64,000 nucleotides of DNA from positions 1,116,001 to 1,180,000 of the forward strand of contig NZ_MDJD01000054.1 of NCBI RefSeq assembly GCF_001747085.1. The letters run 5' to 3'. Every line of letters begins with the position of its first letter. The stretch's first letter is position 1. This document shows, one piece after another, positions 27,956 to 37,963 of the stretch. The DNA comes from Flavivirga aquatica. Lineage in GTDB: Bacteria; Bacteroidota; Bacteroidia; Flavobacteriales; Flavobacteriaceae. Below the pieces are notes generated by a model. The model had not been told where the DNA came from. It was given only the letters and a program-made list of their open reading frames with translations, and made no database searches. Made by a program: the position numbers and the translations under genes.

Positions 27956-29308
27956 TTAAAACAATCCTTTTACCTCATCAAAATCCAAACCTCCATAATT
28001 ACCAGAACTCATCAAGAGCAGAGCTTTGTTATCAAAATTTTGATTAAATAAAAACGTTTTAAAATCGTCTGGGTTAGTATAAATAATTAAATCATCACGC
28101 TCAAATGCTGTAGCAATTTGATCATGAGTGACTTTTTCAAGTTTTTTAATTTCTACAGCATCTGGTGAATAAAACACTACAGCTACATCTGCGGCATCTA
28201 ATGCGCCTTTGTATTCTTTTAAAAACTCTGCATTTAAACTACTATAGGTATGCAATTCTAAACAAGCTACCAATGTTCGGTTCTCGTACTGTTCTTTTAC
28301 GGCTTTGGTAGTCGCTTCTACCTTACTTGGTGAGTGCGCAAAGTCTTTATAAGCTACACTTGCGTTACTTTCTGCTATTTTTTCTAAACGCTTGCTTGCA
28401 CCTTTAAATGTTGCAATGGCTTCATAAAAATCGTCTTCGTCAATACCCATATGCTGACAAATCCATTTAGCACCTGCCAGATTATTTAAATTATGTTTTC
28501 CGAATACTTCTATTGGTAAAGGACCTTCTGGAGTGTCTATAAGTGTTTCTCCATTTTCAATTGTATATTCTGGAGTTTGATATGCTATTTTTCTAATAGG
28601 GTTTTGCGATGCTTCTACAACACGTTTTACTTCTCGGTCTTCTTCGTTATAGTTAATACTTCCTCCATCTACTATAGAATCTACAAAAATTCTAAACTGC
28701 TCTACATAATTTTCATAGGTTGGAAATACGTTTATATGATCCCAAGCAATACCGCTTAATAAAGCGATATTAGGTTTGTATAAATGAAATTTTGGTCGCC
28801 TGTCTATTGGTGAGCTTAAATATTCATCGCCTTCTAGAACAATAAAATCATTATTACTTGTGAGCTTAACCATGACATCAAACCCTTCTAATTGTGCACC
28901 TACCATATAATCGACATCTCTATCGTGATAATGCATAACGTGAAGAATCATCGAAGTTATGGTTGTTTTACCATGACTTCCTCCTATTACAACTCTTGTT
29001 TTATGCTTGGACTGCTCGTATAAGAACTCTGGATAACTATATATTTTTAAGCCTAATTCTTGGGCTTTTAATAACTCTAGGTTATCTGCTTTGGCATGCA
29101 TACCCAATACTATAGCATCTAAACTACTCGTTACTTTTTCTGGATACCAACCAAATGCTTCTGGTAATAAGCCTTTTACTTCTAACCTTGATTTTGAAGG
29201 TTCAAATATAGCATCATCACTTCCAGTTACTTGATATCCTTTATTTTGTAGTGCTAAAGCTAAGTTGTGCATTGCCGCTCCACCTATAGCTATAAAATGT
29301 ACGTTCAT
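27956..29308 (-). CDS. mpl: UDP-N-acetylmuramate:L-alanyl-gamma-D-glutamyl-meso-diaminopimelate ligase
   Basis: 450 residues, Mur-ligase architecture: N-terminal UDP-binding Rossmann domain (MNVHFIAIGGAAMHNLALAL), central ATPase domain with P-loop GGSHGKTT (109-116) and the carbamylated-lysine region (LEGDEYLSSPIDRRPKFHLY), and a C-terminal domain (YKDFAHSPSKVEATTKAV). The GGAAMHNLA head and LEGDEYLSSP distinguish Mpl from MurC. It reattaches recycled tripeptide to UDP-MurNAc in the cytoplasm. The gene is monocistronic as far as can be seen. Confidence 0.92.
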   Translation of the reverse strand: MNVHFIAIGGAAMHNLALALQNKGYQVTGSDDAIFEPSKSRLEVKGLLPEAFGWYPEKVTSSLDAIVLGMHAKADNLELLKAQELGLKIYSYPEFLYEQSKHKTRVVIGGSHGKTTITSMILHVMHYHDRDVDYMVGAQLEGFDVMVKLTSNNDFIVLEGDEYLSSPIDRRPKFHLYKPNIALLSGIAWDHINVFPTYENYVEQFRIFVDSIVDGGSINYNEEDREVKRVVEASQNPIRKIAYQTPEYTIENGETLIDTPEGPLPIEVFGKHNLNNLAGAKWICQHMGIDEDDFYEAIATFKGASKRLEKIAESNASVAYKDFAHSPSKVEATTKAVKEQYENRTLVACLELHTYSSLNAEFLKEYKGALDAADVAVVFYSPDAVEIKKLEKVTHDQIATAFERDDLIIYTNPDDFKTFLFNQNFDNKALLLMSSGNYGGLDFDEVKGLF

Positions 29309-29433
29309 GAGTTGTTTTTGAATATTTCAAATATAGTTTTTTCACTTCGAATTCTCGAATAATTAATCTTGAAATTGCTTTTGATTCTTTTTTTTAGAAA
29401 AAAGTCTTGACTTAAAATTATAATTATACTTGC

Positions 29434-29517
29434 GCGTTAGGGATTGAAATGAAAATCCTTTTTGTGAGGTACAAACAAAAAGATTGTAATGTAAAGCCCG
29501 ACCCTTGGGGAACGTCC
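29434..29517. repeat. Structured intergenic element of a type common in Flavobacteriaceae
   Basis: GCGTTAGGGATTGAAATG ... AAGCCCGACCCTTGGGGAACGTCC. GCGTT (29434-29438) can pair with AACGT (29511-29515) and CTTTTTGT (29458-29465) with ACAAAAAG (29475-29482), so it looks like a folded RNA or foldback DNA. From memory, similar GTTAGGGATTGAA...AAGCCCGACCC...GGGAACGCCC segments are scattered through many flavobacterial genomes, usually next to gene ends; I know of no name or function. It lies between the 3' end of the TPR gene and the 5' end of mpl. Confidence 0.55.
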
Positions 29518-29522
29518 AAATA

Positions 29523-30479
29523 TTAGAGATTCAAAATTTTCTCTTTATGCGTCTTAAATGGTTTTATTTCTGGAAGTTCCTTAATAGCTAAATTAATATA
29601 CTTCAATGCTTTTTCTTTATTTTTTTGATGCATATGTATTTGTGCCAAACGGTAATGTGCCCAAGCGATAGGAACACCATCTTTAGCTGAATAATTTTTT
29701 AAATAGGTTAACAAGCATTGCTCGCCTTTTTGTAATTCGATATTATATTCTGCAGCTACTTTTCCTATTTGATAATGAAGTGCGTTTCGCTGAAGTTTTT
29801 GCTGCGCTTCTTCAATATTTTTAATAGCTTTTTCGGGTTTGTTTTCTTTTTTATAAAAACTAGTGAGTTTATTAAAACAGTTTAACGAACCGCCTTCTTT
29901 TATTGCTAATTTATAATATTTCTCGGCCAACTCGGGTTCATCGTCATATTCGTAAACATAGCCTTTTGCTAAATAACCATCTACCTTGGAGAGGTTTTCT
30001 AATTCGGCTGCGTAGTGTAATGATTTTTCTTTACTGCCTCCAATAATAGCTGGTAACTGCATATATAATTCTACTAATGCCCAGCGGGATTCTATATGAT
30101 TTGAATCTAATTCTGCTGCTTTTAAAAATGCGCTTTTCACGTCTCCAATAATACCAAGTGCTTTTATTTTATTTATAGATAGTGCTTTCATGCCTAAAGC
30201 TCCTCCATGTTTATAATGATAATTAGCACTATTTTGATTTTTGTCTACTAACTTTTTATATTGTTTAATAGCATCGTCCCATTTTTTTTGGTGCCCATAT
30301 GTATCTCCTAATAATTCTAATGCTTTTATATTATCTGGGTGAGTTTTTAAATATTTAGTGATTAAACTTTCGGCTTTTTTAAACTCCTTTTTTTTAAAAT
30401 ACACATCCACCTCATCCAGATTTGTAGATTGACAAATGGCCACGATAGGGAATAGAAGTATGAGCAAAAGTTTATTCAT
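29523..30479 (-). CDS. Secreted TPR-repeat protein
   Basis: 318 residues: signal peptide (MNKLLLILLFPIVAICQ) then tandem tetratricopeptide repeats from about 20 to the end (VYFKKKEFKKAESLITKYLKTHPDNIKALELLGDTYGHQKKWDDAIKQYKKLVDKN is the clearest region; AHYRLAQIHMHQKNKEKALKYINLAIKELPE near the C-terminus). Periplasmic or exported scaffold; no enzyme motif. Divergent from the alpha-2-macroglobulin gene. Confidence 0.85.
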   Translation of the reverse strand: MNKLLLILLFPIVAICQSTNLDEVDVYFKKKEFKKAESLITKYLKTHPDNIKALELLGDTYGHQKKWDDAIKQYKKLVDKNQNSANYHYKHGGALGMKALSINKIKALGIIGDVKSAFLKAAELDSNHIESRWALVELYMQLPAIIGGSKEKSLHYAAELENLSKVDGYLAKGYVYEYDDEPELAEKYYKLAIKEGGSLNCFNKLTSFYKKENKPEKAIKNIEEAQQKLQRNALHYQIGKVAAEYNIELQKGEQCLLTYLKNYSAKDGVPIAWAHYRLAQIHMHQKNKEKALKYINLAIKELPEIKPFKTHKEKILNL

Positions 30480-30627
30480 AATGATTTAGTAATTATCGCA
30501 AAAATAAGATTTCAATTGAAACTCTTAAATATTAAAAATTAAGATTTGCTTTTTAATAACATAAACATCTTATTTTTACTATAATTATAAAAATTTAATT
30601 ACTTTTTACTCATAAAAAACCTACTTT

Positions 30628-30696
30628 CACTCAACCAAAGATACTGTTTACGCATTCAAGTCGTTTTGGTATAACTTTTGAAAGTATCTTAGAGTG
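30628..30696 (+). promoter_or_regulatory. Inverted repeat in the leader of the alpha-2-macroglobulin gene
   Basis: CACTC and AGATACT (30628-30632, 30639-30645) are matched by AGTATCT and GAGTG (30683-30689, 30692-30696). This gives a two-part stem around a 37-nt interior within the 253-bp gap before the gene at 30733. It may be a hairpin in the 5' leader or a bipartite operator. Nothing else was recognised in the gap. Confidence 0.35.
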
Positions 30697-30732
30697 ACTA
30701 TTTAAATAAATACTGAACTAAATTCAGCATAA

Positions 30733-33700
30733 ATGAAACAGATATTATCCATATTAATAATTATACTTATTGCTAACTTTTCTAATTCGCAAACCAAAAA
30801 TTATAATGATTTGTGGACTAAAGTTAAACAATTTGAAGCTGATGGTTTACCTAAATCTGCTTTAAAAGTTGTTGAAGACATTGAAAAACAAGCTGTAAAA
30901 GACAAAAACAATCCACAGCTTATAAAGATCATGCTTTTTAAAAGCAAATTTGCTTTGACTCTAGAGGAAAACGCACAGCTAAAAATTATTAATACTTTTA
31001 AAAAGCAAATAGAAGTTAGCGAGTTCCCAATTAAAAACGTTTTGGAAAACATACTTGCCAATTTATATTGGCAATATTTTAAAGAAAATAGATGGCAATT
31101 TTATAATAGAACCAAAACAGAAGAGAAGGTAGACTTAGTAGACTTTAGAACTTGGGATTTGCAAACTCTTTTCAATGAAATACATATACATTATCAAAAT
31201 TCGTTACAAAACGGATTAATGCTTCAGCAGGAAAAACTAGATACCTATAATACTTTATTAACTGAAGAAAAAGAATCTAAAATTTATAGACCCACATTAT
31301 TTGATTTCTTAAGCCATAATGCATTAGAATTCTATAAAACAAATGAAACAACTATTACAAAACCTGCATATAAATTTGAAGTTGACAATACAGGTTTATT
31401 AGCTAATTCGGAAGCATTTTCAACTTTAAATATAGCGTCTAAAGACTCAACTTCGCTACAACTAAATGCATTAAAAATTTATAAAGATTTAATTAGGTTT
31501 CATTTAAAAGATGAAGCGCCTTTTGCTTTAGTTGATGTAAACATTGAGCGTTTAAAATTTGTAACCCAATATGCTACTTTTAATGATAAACAATCACTTC
31601 TATTAAATACTTTAAAAACAGAAAGTGAGCTATTAAAAACTCATAAAGCTTCTGCTTTATACAATTATGAGATTGCCGCTATTTACTTTGAACAAAGCAA
31701 AGACTATCAACCAAAAACTAAGGCTGAAAATAGATGGAAAGCAAAAGAAGCTATTGAAACCTGTGATGCTATTATTACTAAATTCCCAAAAAGCAAAGGT
31801 GCTAAAAAAAGTATTGCTCTAAAACAAGAAATTAAGCAACAGTCATTACATATTTTAACTGAAGATTTTTTACCAATACAACAAGATTCTCGCTTATTAA
31901 TTATTTACAAGAACATAGAAGCCCTTCAATTAAAAGTTTATGAACTCTCTAAAAATAAATTAGAAAAATTTAATAAAATTTATATAAAAGAAGAGCAATT
32001 AGCATTTATAAAAAAATTAAAAGCGTCTAATACATGGAGTAACAATTTGCGCAATGAAAAAGATTACCAAACACACCGAACAGAGGTTTTAATCCCAAAA
32101 CTTGATAATGGTAACTATTTAATTGTGGCTTCTTTAAAAGATAATGAAAATACTTTTGCTTATGGCTCTATACAGGTTACCAATATGGCTTTGGTTGAAA
32201 CTGAAACGCCACAGCACAAAATATTCCAACTTATTGATAGAAATAATGGTGCCCCAATTACAAACGCGAATGTAGAATTATCCTATTACCACAAAAATTA
32301 TAATAATAGAACCTCAAAAAACTTTACGACCAATAATTTAGGTGAAGTTAAAATTGAAAAAACTCAAAAACCTTATAGAGATATTAATGTTAAGGTAACT
32401 AAAGATGGTGAGTTAGCATATTTTGGAAATTATTATGCTAACCAACAGTATAATGATAGAGAAGAAACAACACAATATACTTCATTTTTATTTACAGATA
32501 GAAGTATTTACCGTCCTGGACAAAACATATACTTTAAATCTATACTTGTAAAGAAAGATAATATAAACACAGAACCTTTTACTAATGAAACTGTATTCGC
32601 TACGTTACACAATACAAATGATGAAAAAGTTTCAGAATTAGATTTAAAATCTAATGAATATGGTTCTGTTTCTGGTGAATTTATTTTACCAAATGGTGGT
32701 TTAAATGGTCAATATTATATTGAAATTCAAGCTTCAAAAAAAGCTTTAAGGCAAAGACATTATTTTTCTGTTGAAGAATATAAACGTCCAAAATTTGAAA
32801 CCAAGTTCACACCTGTTACAGAAACGTTTAAAATTAACGACTCTATAACTATAAAAGGGCTTGCTTTAGCTTATGCTGGAAGTAAAATTACAGATGCCAA
32901 AGTAGTGTATCGGGTACACCGCAGGATACAATATCCAAGATGGTATTTTTGGTATCGTCCATGGACTAATAGCGAACCTCAAGAAATCACACATGGTAAG
33001 AGTATAACTAACGATAACGGCGAATTTAAAATTACATTTAAAGCTATTCCTGATAATAGTGTAGATCAATCTAGTTTACCTATTTTTAATTATGAAGTTA
33101 CTGCAGATGTTACAGATTTAAATGGAGAAATCAGAAGTACTACTACAATAATAAATGTTGGTTACCATGCGTTAACAGCTAATATTATTGTCGACACTCT
33201 TTTAGATAAAACAAAAAAAGACCACACACTTAGCATTGACACAAAAAATTTAAATGGTGAATATGTACCTGCTAAAGGAACCATAAAAATCTACAAACTA
33301 AAGGCTCCAAATACAGTTATAAGACAACGCCCGTGGGAGGCTCCAGATTACCAAGAGTTATCTAAAGAAACCTTTAAAAAACTATTTCCTCATGAGGCTT
33401 ATAACAACGAGCACTTTCCTGATAATTGGGAAAAAGGTAAGTTAGTTTTTGATGAATTTTTCGATACAGAAAAATCTAAAGCTATTAAATTAGGTAAAAT
33501 TAAAAAATGGCAATCTGGACAATATCTAATCACTTTAGAAAGTAAAGATAAATTTGGACAATTAGTTAAAGACGAAATTAAAACAACACTGTTTAGTAAT
33601 AGTGACAAAACATTAGCAGACAAGCAATTGTTTAGTTTATCAACAAATAAATCTTCCTATAATATTGGAGACAATGCTTTAGTAACATTTGCATCTGCTT

Positions 33701-36700
33701 CCAAAAATATATCTATCACTGTTTATATTGAAAAGGATAAAAAAGTAATTCACACAGAAATAGTTAAACTTAACAATAGCAAACAAACGATAAGTATTCC
33801 TGTAACAGCAAATGACCTAGGAGGCTTTACTGTAAACTATAGCTTTGCAGCTTTTAATAGCTACAAATTTGGTTCCCAAATAATATCTGTCCCCTACCAA
33901 AAAACAGATTTAGATATTGAAACAAAAACCTTTAGAGATAAACTACAACCAGGAACAGATGAAACTTGGAGTTTTAAAATTAAAGGAGCTCAAGGAAATA
34001 AAGTAGCAGCAGAATTATTGGCTAGTATGTATGATGCCTCTTTAGATCAATTTAAAAACCATACATGGAATTTTCACCCAATACAAAAATCAACTTACTA
34101 CTCACATAGTTATAGTCGTTCCAACAAAAGTTTTGGTACCAGAAACTTTAGAGTTTACTATAATTATGTACACCCCAATTACCCACAAACTCGTTATGAT
34201 CAATTAAACTGGTTTGGGTTTTATTTTGGAAGTAATAATTCCAGAAAAAGTAGAAGAATGGCAAATGCTCCAGCTGCTCTTAGAGGAAGAATGTCAGGAT
34301 TGAATCTTGCTGAAGATAATATGGAACTGGAAGAAATTGTTATGACTGAATCTGATTCTAGTGTTAAAAAGAATGTTTCAGGTGCATCAATAGCAGTTAA
34401 TGAACCCTCATCTAATTCGAAAAAAGAAGATGTAAACTTTGATAATATCAAGATCCGTAAAAACCTTAATGAAACCGCTTTCTTTTTCCCTCATTTAAAA
34501 ACAGATACAGAAGGTAACGTTAGTTTTAGTTTTACAACACCAGAAGCTTTAACCCAATGGAAATTACAATTGCTAGCCCACACCAAAACTTTAGAAAGCG
34601 CTACAAAAACATTAACCACAGTAACGCAAAAAGAATTAATGGTAATACCTAACGCTCCAAGGTTTTTAAGAACAGATGATCAAATTAGTATAAGTACAAA
34701 AATTGCTAACATTTCTGAAAAACAACTTTCAGGTCAAGCTATTTTACAACTATTTGATGCTATTTCTGGAATCGCTATAGATAGTAAACTAAATAATTCT
34801 GAAAACAATAAACCATTTACTGTTGATGCCAAAGGCAATACTCAAGTATCTTGGAATTTATCTATTCCAGATAATATACAAGCTGTTCAATATAAGGTTA
34901 TAGCCAAAGCTGGAAATTTTAGTGATGGTGAACAAAATGTCTTACCTATATTATCTAACAGAATGTTAGTTACCGAGACTTTACCTATGTGGGTTAGAAG
35001 TAATCAAACCAAAACGTTTACTTTAGATAAACTGAAAAATAACGCATCTACCACACTTAAAAATCATAAATTAACTCTGGAAGTAACATCTAACCCTGCA
35101 TGGTATGCTGTTCAAGCACTACCCTATTTAATGGAATATCCTTACGAGTGTAATGAACAAACATTCTCGCGTTATTACGCCAATGCGTTAGCGAGTCATA
35201 TTGCGAATTCTAACCCAAGAATTCAAGATGTATTTAACCAGTGGAAAAACACAGATGCCCTACTTTCTAATCTAGAAAAGAATGAGGAACTAAAATCAAT
35301 TCTCATACAAGAAACACCTTGGCTTCGTGATGCTCAAAGTGAAACAGAACAGAAAAAACGTATCGCCCTATTATTCGATTTGAATAAAATGAATAATGAA
35401 TTACAGTCTGCCATAAATAAACTTAAAACAAACCAAATGAATTCTGGTGCTTGGGCATGGTTTAATGGAGGAAGAAATAACAGATACATTACCCAACATA
35501 TTATCACAGGCTTTGGTCATTTAAAACAGCTTTCTGTTTCTTCCAATACAAATGAGACTTCGCTAATGATCAAAAAAGCCCTAAAATATTTAGATACTCA
35601 ATTTATAAAAGAATATAAAGACATTAAAAAGTATAAAAAGAATGTTGATTTAACTAAAGATCATTTAAGCTATACACAATTGCATTATTTATACATGCGT
35701 AGCTTCTTCCCTAACATAGAAAAATCGAAAGAAGTCGAACAAATCATTGCGTATTACCAAACTCAAATACAAAAGTATTGGCTAAAAAGGTCATTATACT
35801 CAAAAGGCTTAATGGCATTAGTTGCACATAGAGGCAATCACCCAAAAACCGCAACTAAAATCTTGAAATCTTTAAGAGAAACAAGTATCACTTCAGAGGA
35901 ACTGGGGATGTATTGGAAAGCAAACACCAACTCATGGTACTGGTATCAAGCCCCTATTGAAACACAAGCGCTTTTAATTGAAGCTTTTGCTGAAATTGAA
36001 AATAACATACAAACTATTGATAACTTAAAAATTTGGTTACTTAAAAATAAACAAACCAATCGTTGGAAAACAACCAAAGCAACTACCGAAGCTGTTTATG
36101 CCTTATTACTTCAAGGTAGTGATTGGTTAAACGTAACCGATATGGTTGATGTGATTATAGGCGGACAAAAAATAAACCCTTCAAAATTAGAAGCTGTTAA
36201 AATTGAAGCAGGCACGGGTTATTATAAAACCTCTTGGAACACTTCAGAAATTAAACCTGAAATGGCAGAAGTAAAACTTACTAAAAAAGGTAATGGTATT
36301 GCTTGGGGTGGATTATATTGGCAATATTTTGAAGATTTAGATAAAATTACCTCTGCGGAAACACCATTAAAACTTAAAAAGAAGTTATTTCTTAAAAAGA
36401 ATATAGATACAGGTGAAGAGATTTCAGAAATCACAAAAAACACTAATTTACAAGTGGGGGATTTGGTTCGAGTTAGAATAGAATTACGTAGTGATAGAAA
36501 TATGGAATTTCTACATATGAAAGATATGAGAGCATCTGGTTTAGAGCCTACAAATATATTATCTAAATACAAATGGCAAGATGGCTTGGGCTATTATGAA
36601 AGTACTAAAGATGCAAGTACCAATTTCTTTTTTGACTATTTACCAAAAGGCGTTTACGTTTTTGAATACGATTTAAGAGTCAATAATACTGGTAATATGA

Positions 36701-36783
36701 GTAATGGTATTACAACCATACAAAGTATGTATGCGCCAGAATTTAGTAGCCATAGTGAAGGCAGTAGAATTAGTATTAAGTAA
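30733..36783 (+). CDS. Alpha-2-macroglobulin family protein (MG2 and thioester domains)
   Basis: 2016 residues with a signal peptide (ending NFSNSQ) and no lipobox. The N-terminal ~480 residues are helical and specific to the Bacteroidota form; macroglobulin-like domains follow (LFTDRSIYRPGQNIYFKSI near 590-610 is the MG2 signature), then the A2M core (ETAFFFPHLKTDTEGNVSFSFTTPEALTQWK near 1250). The thioester motif is intact as CNEQ with Cys1473, followed by the alpha-alpha barrel (NQMNSGAWAWFNGG, SNSWYWYQ-type repeats). Bacterial relatives trap attacking proteases in the periplasm or at the surface. A curious LRGRMSGLNL segment near 1180 recalls a SusC plug. A long hairpin follows the gene. 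Confidence 0.93.
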   Translation: MKQILSILIIILIANFSNSQTKNYNDLWTKVKQFEADGLPKSALKVVEDIEKQAVKDKNNPQLIKIMLFKSKFALTLEENAQLKIINTFKKQIEVSEFPIKNVLENILANLYWQYFKENRWQFYNRTKTEEKVDLVDFRTWDLQTLFNEIHIHYQNSLQNGLMLQQEKLDTYNTLLTEEKESKIYRPTLFDFLSHNALEFYKTNETTITKPAYKFEVDNTGLLANSEAFSTLNIASKDSTSLQLNALKIYKDLIRFHLKDEAPFALVDVNIERLKFVTQYATFNDKQSLLLNTLKTESELLKTHKASALYNYEIAAIYFEQSKDYQPKTKAENRWKAKEAIETCDAIITKFPKSKGAKKSIALKQEIKQQSLHILTEDFLPIQQDSRLLIIYKNIEALQLKVYELSKNKLEKFNKIYIKEEQLAFIKKLKASNTWSNNLRNEKDYQTHRTEVLIPKLDNGNYLIVASLKDNENTFAYGSIQVTNMALVETETPQHKIFQLIDRNNGAPITNANVELSYYHKNYNNRTSKNFTTNNLGEVKIEKTQKPYRDINVKVTKDGELAYFGNYYANQQYNDREETTQYTSFLFTDRSIYRPGQNIYFKSILVKKDNINTEPFTNETVFATLHNTNDEKVSELDLKSNEYGSVSGEFILPNGGLNGQYYIEIQASKKALRQRHYFSVEEYKRPKFETKFTPVTETFKINDSITIKGLALAYAGSKITDAKVVYRVHRRIQYPRWYFWYRPWTNSEPQEITHGKSITNDNGEFKITFKAIPDNSVDQSSLPIFNYEVTADVTDLNGEIRSTTTIINVGYHALTANIIVDTLLDKTKKDHTLSIDTKNLNGEYVPAKGTIKIYKLKAPNTVIRQRPWEAPDYQELSKETFKKLFPHEAYNNEHFPDNWEKGKLVFDEFFDTEKSKAIKLGKIKKWQSGQYLITLESKDKFGQLVKDEIKTTLFSNSDKTLADKQLFSLSTNKSSYNIGDNALVTFASASKNISITVYIEKDKKVIHTEIVKLNNSKQTISIPVTANDLGGFTVNYSFAAFNSYKFGSQIISVPYQKTDLDIETKTFRDKLQPGTDETWSFKIKGAQGNKVAAELLASMYDASLDQFKNHTWNFHPIQKSTYYSHSYSRSNKSFGTRNFRVYYNYVHPNYPQTRYDQLNWFGFYFGSNNSRKSRRMANAPAALRGRMSGLNLAEDNMELEEIVMTESDSSVKKNVSGASIAVNEPSSNSKKEDVNFDNIKIRKNLNETAFFFPHLKTDTEGNVSFSFTTPEALTQWKLQLLAHTKTLESATKTLTTVTQKELMVIPNAPRFLRTDDQISISTKIANISEKQLSGQAILQLFDAISGIAIDSKLNNSENNKPFTVDAKGNTQVSWNLSIPDNIQAVQYKVIAKAGNFSDGEQNVLPILSNRMLVTETLPMWVRSNQTKTFTLDKLKNNASTTLKNHKLTLEVTSNPAWYAVQALPYLMEYPYECNEQTFSRYYANALASHIANSNPRIQDVFNQWKNTDALLSNLEKNEELKSILIQETPWLRDAQSETEQKKRIALLFDLNKMNNELQSAINKLKTNQMNSGAWAWFNGGRNNRYITQHIITGFGHLKQLSVSSNTNETSLMIKKALKYLDTQFIKEYKDIKKYKKNVDLTKDHLSYTQLHYLYMRSFFPNIEKSKEVEQIIAYYQTQIQKYWLKRSLYSKGLMALVAHRGNHPKTATKILKSLRETSITSEELGMYWKANTNSWYWYQAPIETQALLIEAFAEIENNIQTIDNLKIWLLKNKQTNRWKTTKATTEAVYALLLQGSDWLNVTDMVDVIIGGQKINPSKLEAVKIEAGTGYYKTSWNTSEIKPEMAEVKLTKKGNGIAWGGLYWQYFEDLDKITSAETPLKLKKKLFLKKNIDTGEEISEITKNTNLQVGDLVRVRIELRSDRNMEFLHMKDMRASGLEPTNILSKYKWQDGLGYYESTKDASTNFFFDYLPKGVYVFEYDLRVNNTGNMSNGITTIQSMYAPEFSSHSEGSRISIK

Positions 36784-36794
36784 CCCTTATAACT

Positions 36795-36849
36795 ATTCTA
36801 AACAAAATGAGGCGTCTTTAAATTAAAGATTCTTCATTTTGTTCAGAAT
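36795..36849 (+). terminator. Hairpin after the alpha-2-macroglobulin gene
   Basis: A 16-bp stem with one mismatch (ATTCTAAACAAAATGA at 36795-36810 with 36834-36849), with further complementarity (TCTTTA / TAAAGA) inside. It begins 12 nt after the stop. No U tract, so termination strength is uncertain. Confidence 0.55.
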
Positions 36850-36952
36850 AACTGTTGTAACACACAATTAAACACCTCATTTCCAGACACCAAGTACAGT
36901 ATTTGTTTTTATTTTACTATATTACAGACTACTAACTAATAAATATATTATT

Positions 36953-37324
36953 ATGAATTCAAAAGTTTTTATGGCTATAAGAATTATACTTGGGCTATTT
37001 GTATTGGTTTTTGGGCTTAATAAATTTTTACATTTTATTCCAATGGAAGACCCAACCGGAGTGATTAGCGACTATTTTGCCGCTTTAATTAATTCAAAAA
37101 CATTAACATTAGTTGCAATTGTTGAAATAGTAGCAGGATTAGCACTAATATTCAACAAATTTGGAGCTTTATTAGCTCTAATTTTAATGAGTGTTTCTGT
37201 TAATGCTGTATTATTCCATGCTACATTAGATCCAGAAAACATTGCACCAGCAATAAGTTTACTTGTTTTAAACATTATTGCGCTTTATAGCTATAAAGAC
37301 AAATATAAAAACCTACTTAACTAA
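36953..37324 (+). CDS. DoxX-like small membrane protein
   Basis: 123 residues with four hydrophobic segments (about 5-25, 45-65, 70-88, 97-115). The head RIILGLFVLVFGLNKFLHFIP and the central EIVAGLALIFNKFGALLALILM fit the DoxX/DoxD-like family. It is an inner-membrane protein; some relatives take part in thiol redox homeostasis, but function here is not known. It is followed directly by a good terminator and is probably transcribed alone. Confidence 0.82.
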   Translation: MNSKVFMAIRIILGLFVLVFGLNKFLHFIPMEDPTGVISDYFAALINSKTLTLVAIVEIVAGLALIFNKFGALLALILMSVSVNAVLFHATLDPENIAPAISLLVLNIIALYSYKDKYKNLLN

Positions 37325-37340
37325 GCAAACTTTCAGATAA

Positions 37341-37366
37341 AAAGAGGTTTAAAAGCCTCTTTTTTT
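37341..37366 (+). terminator. Intrinsic terminator after the DoxX-like gene
   Basis: AAAGAGG (37341-37347) pairs with CCTCTTT (37356-37362), followed by a run of T to 37366. Located 17 nt after the stop codon. Confidence 0.8.
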
Positions 37367-37459
37367 ATGCCTAATTTAAAAACAATCGTATAGTACCGAA
37401 AATATTTTTAATTCTTAAATTTACCAAAAACACAATTTATCCTACAAAATTTTAATGTT

Positions 37460-37963
37460 TTGAAACTACAAACTAAACAAAGAAAATTAAACACCATTAT
37501 AATATTATTTTTTTTATATTTTTTTAGTTCTTGTGGCATTAATAAAAATATTACAGCAGATCAACCTTCAATTGAAAAAAAACCAAAAATTCTCTTTTTA
37601 AATTATGGCATTAAAAAAACTTCTAATAATCTTAGAAGTGTTAAGTTTATAAGTAAAATAATTACTGAAGGGAAACTGAAAAACAACAAATCGATAAAAC
37701 AAGTAACCTCTGGAGATTTGGAATGCCTACAACTTGATAAAAAATCGAAAATATTAGATCGTATCATTATAAAAAACCCACTAACTAAAAATATTGAATA
37801 TATTAATGATGTAAAATTATTTCAAACCAAACAAATAGACTTAGACAGTACTATATTTTCAATAAGGCTCCAATTAGAGCCTGACACAAAATACATAAGT
37901 ATTCGTAATTTCGATCATTCCAAAAAACAAATAAAAGCACTAATAAAAACCCCGCTTTATTAA
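37460..37963 (+). CDS. Small lipoprotein coupled to an M64 peptidase
   Basis: 167 residues. The start is TTG at 37460: no ATG is available in frame upstream, and starting here gives a proper lipoprotein signal (KLNTIIILFFLYFFSSC, Cys25). The mature part is basic (many Lys) with KILFLNYGIKKTSNN and SGDLECLQLDKKSKILDRIIIKNPL; no family recognised. The stop TAA overlaps the next ATG by one base (TAATG), so the peptidase is translationally coupled to it. A role as partner, inhibitor or chaperone of the peptidase is a guess from coupling alone. Confidence 0.72.
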   Translation: MKLQTKQRKLNTIIILFFLYFFSSCGINKNITADQPSIEKKPKILFLNYGIKKTSNNLRSVKFISKIITEGKLKNNKSIKQVTSGDLECLQLDKKSKILDRIIIKNPLTKNIEYINDVKLFQTKQIDLDSTIFSIRLQLEPDTKYISIRNFDHSKKQIKALIKTPLY

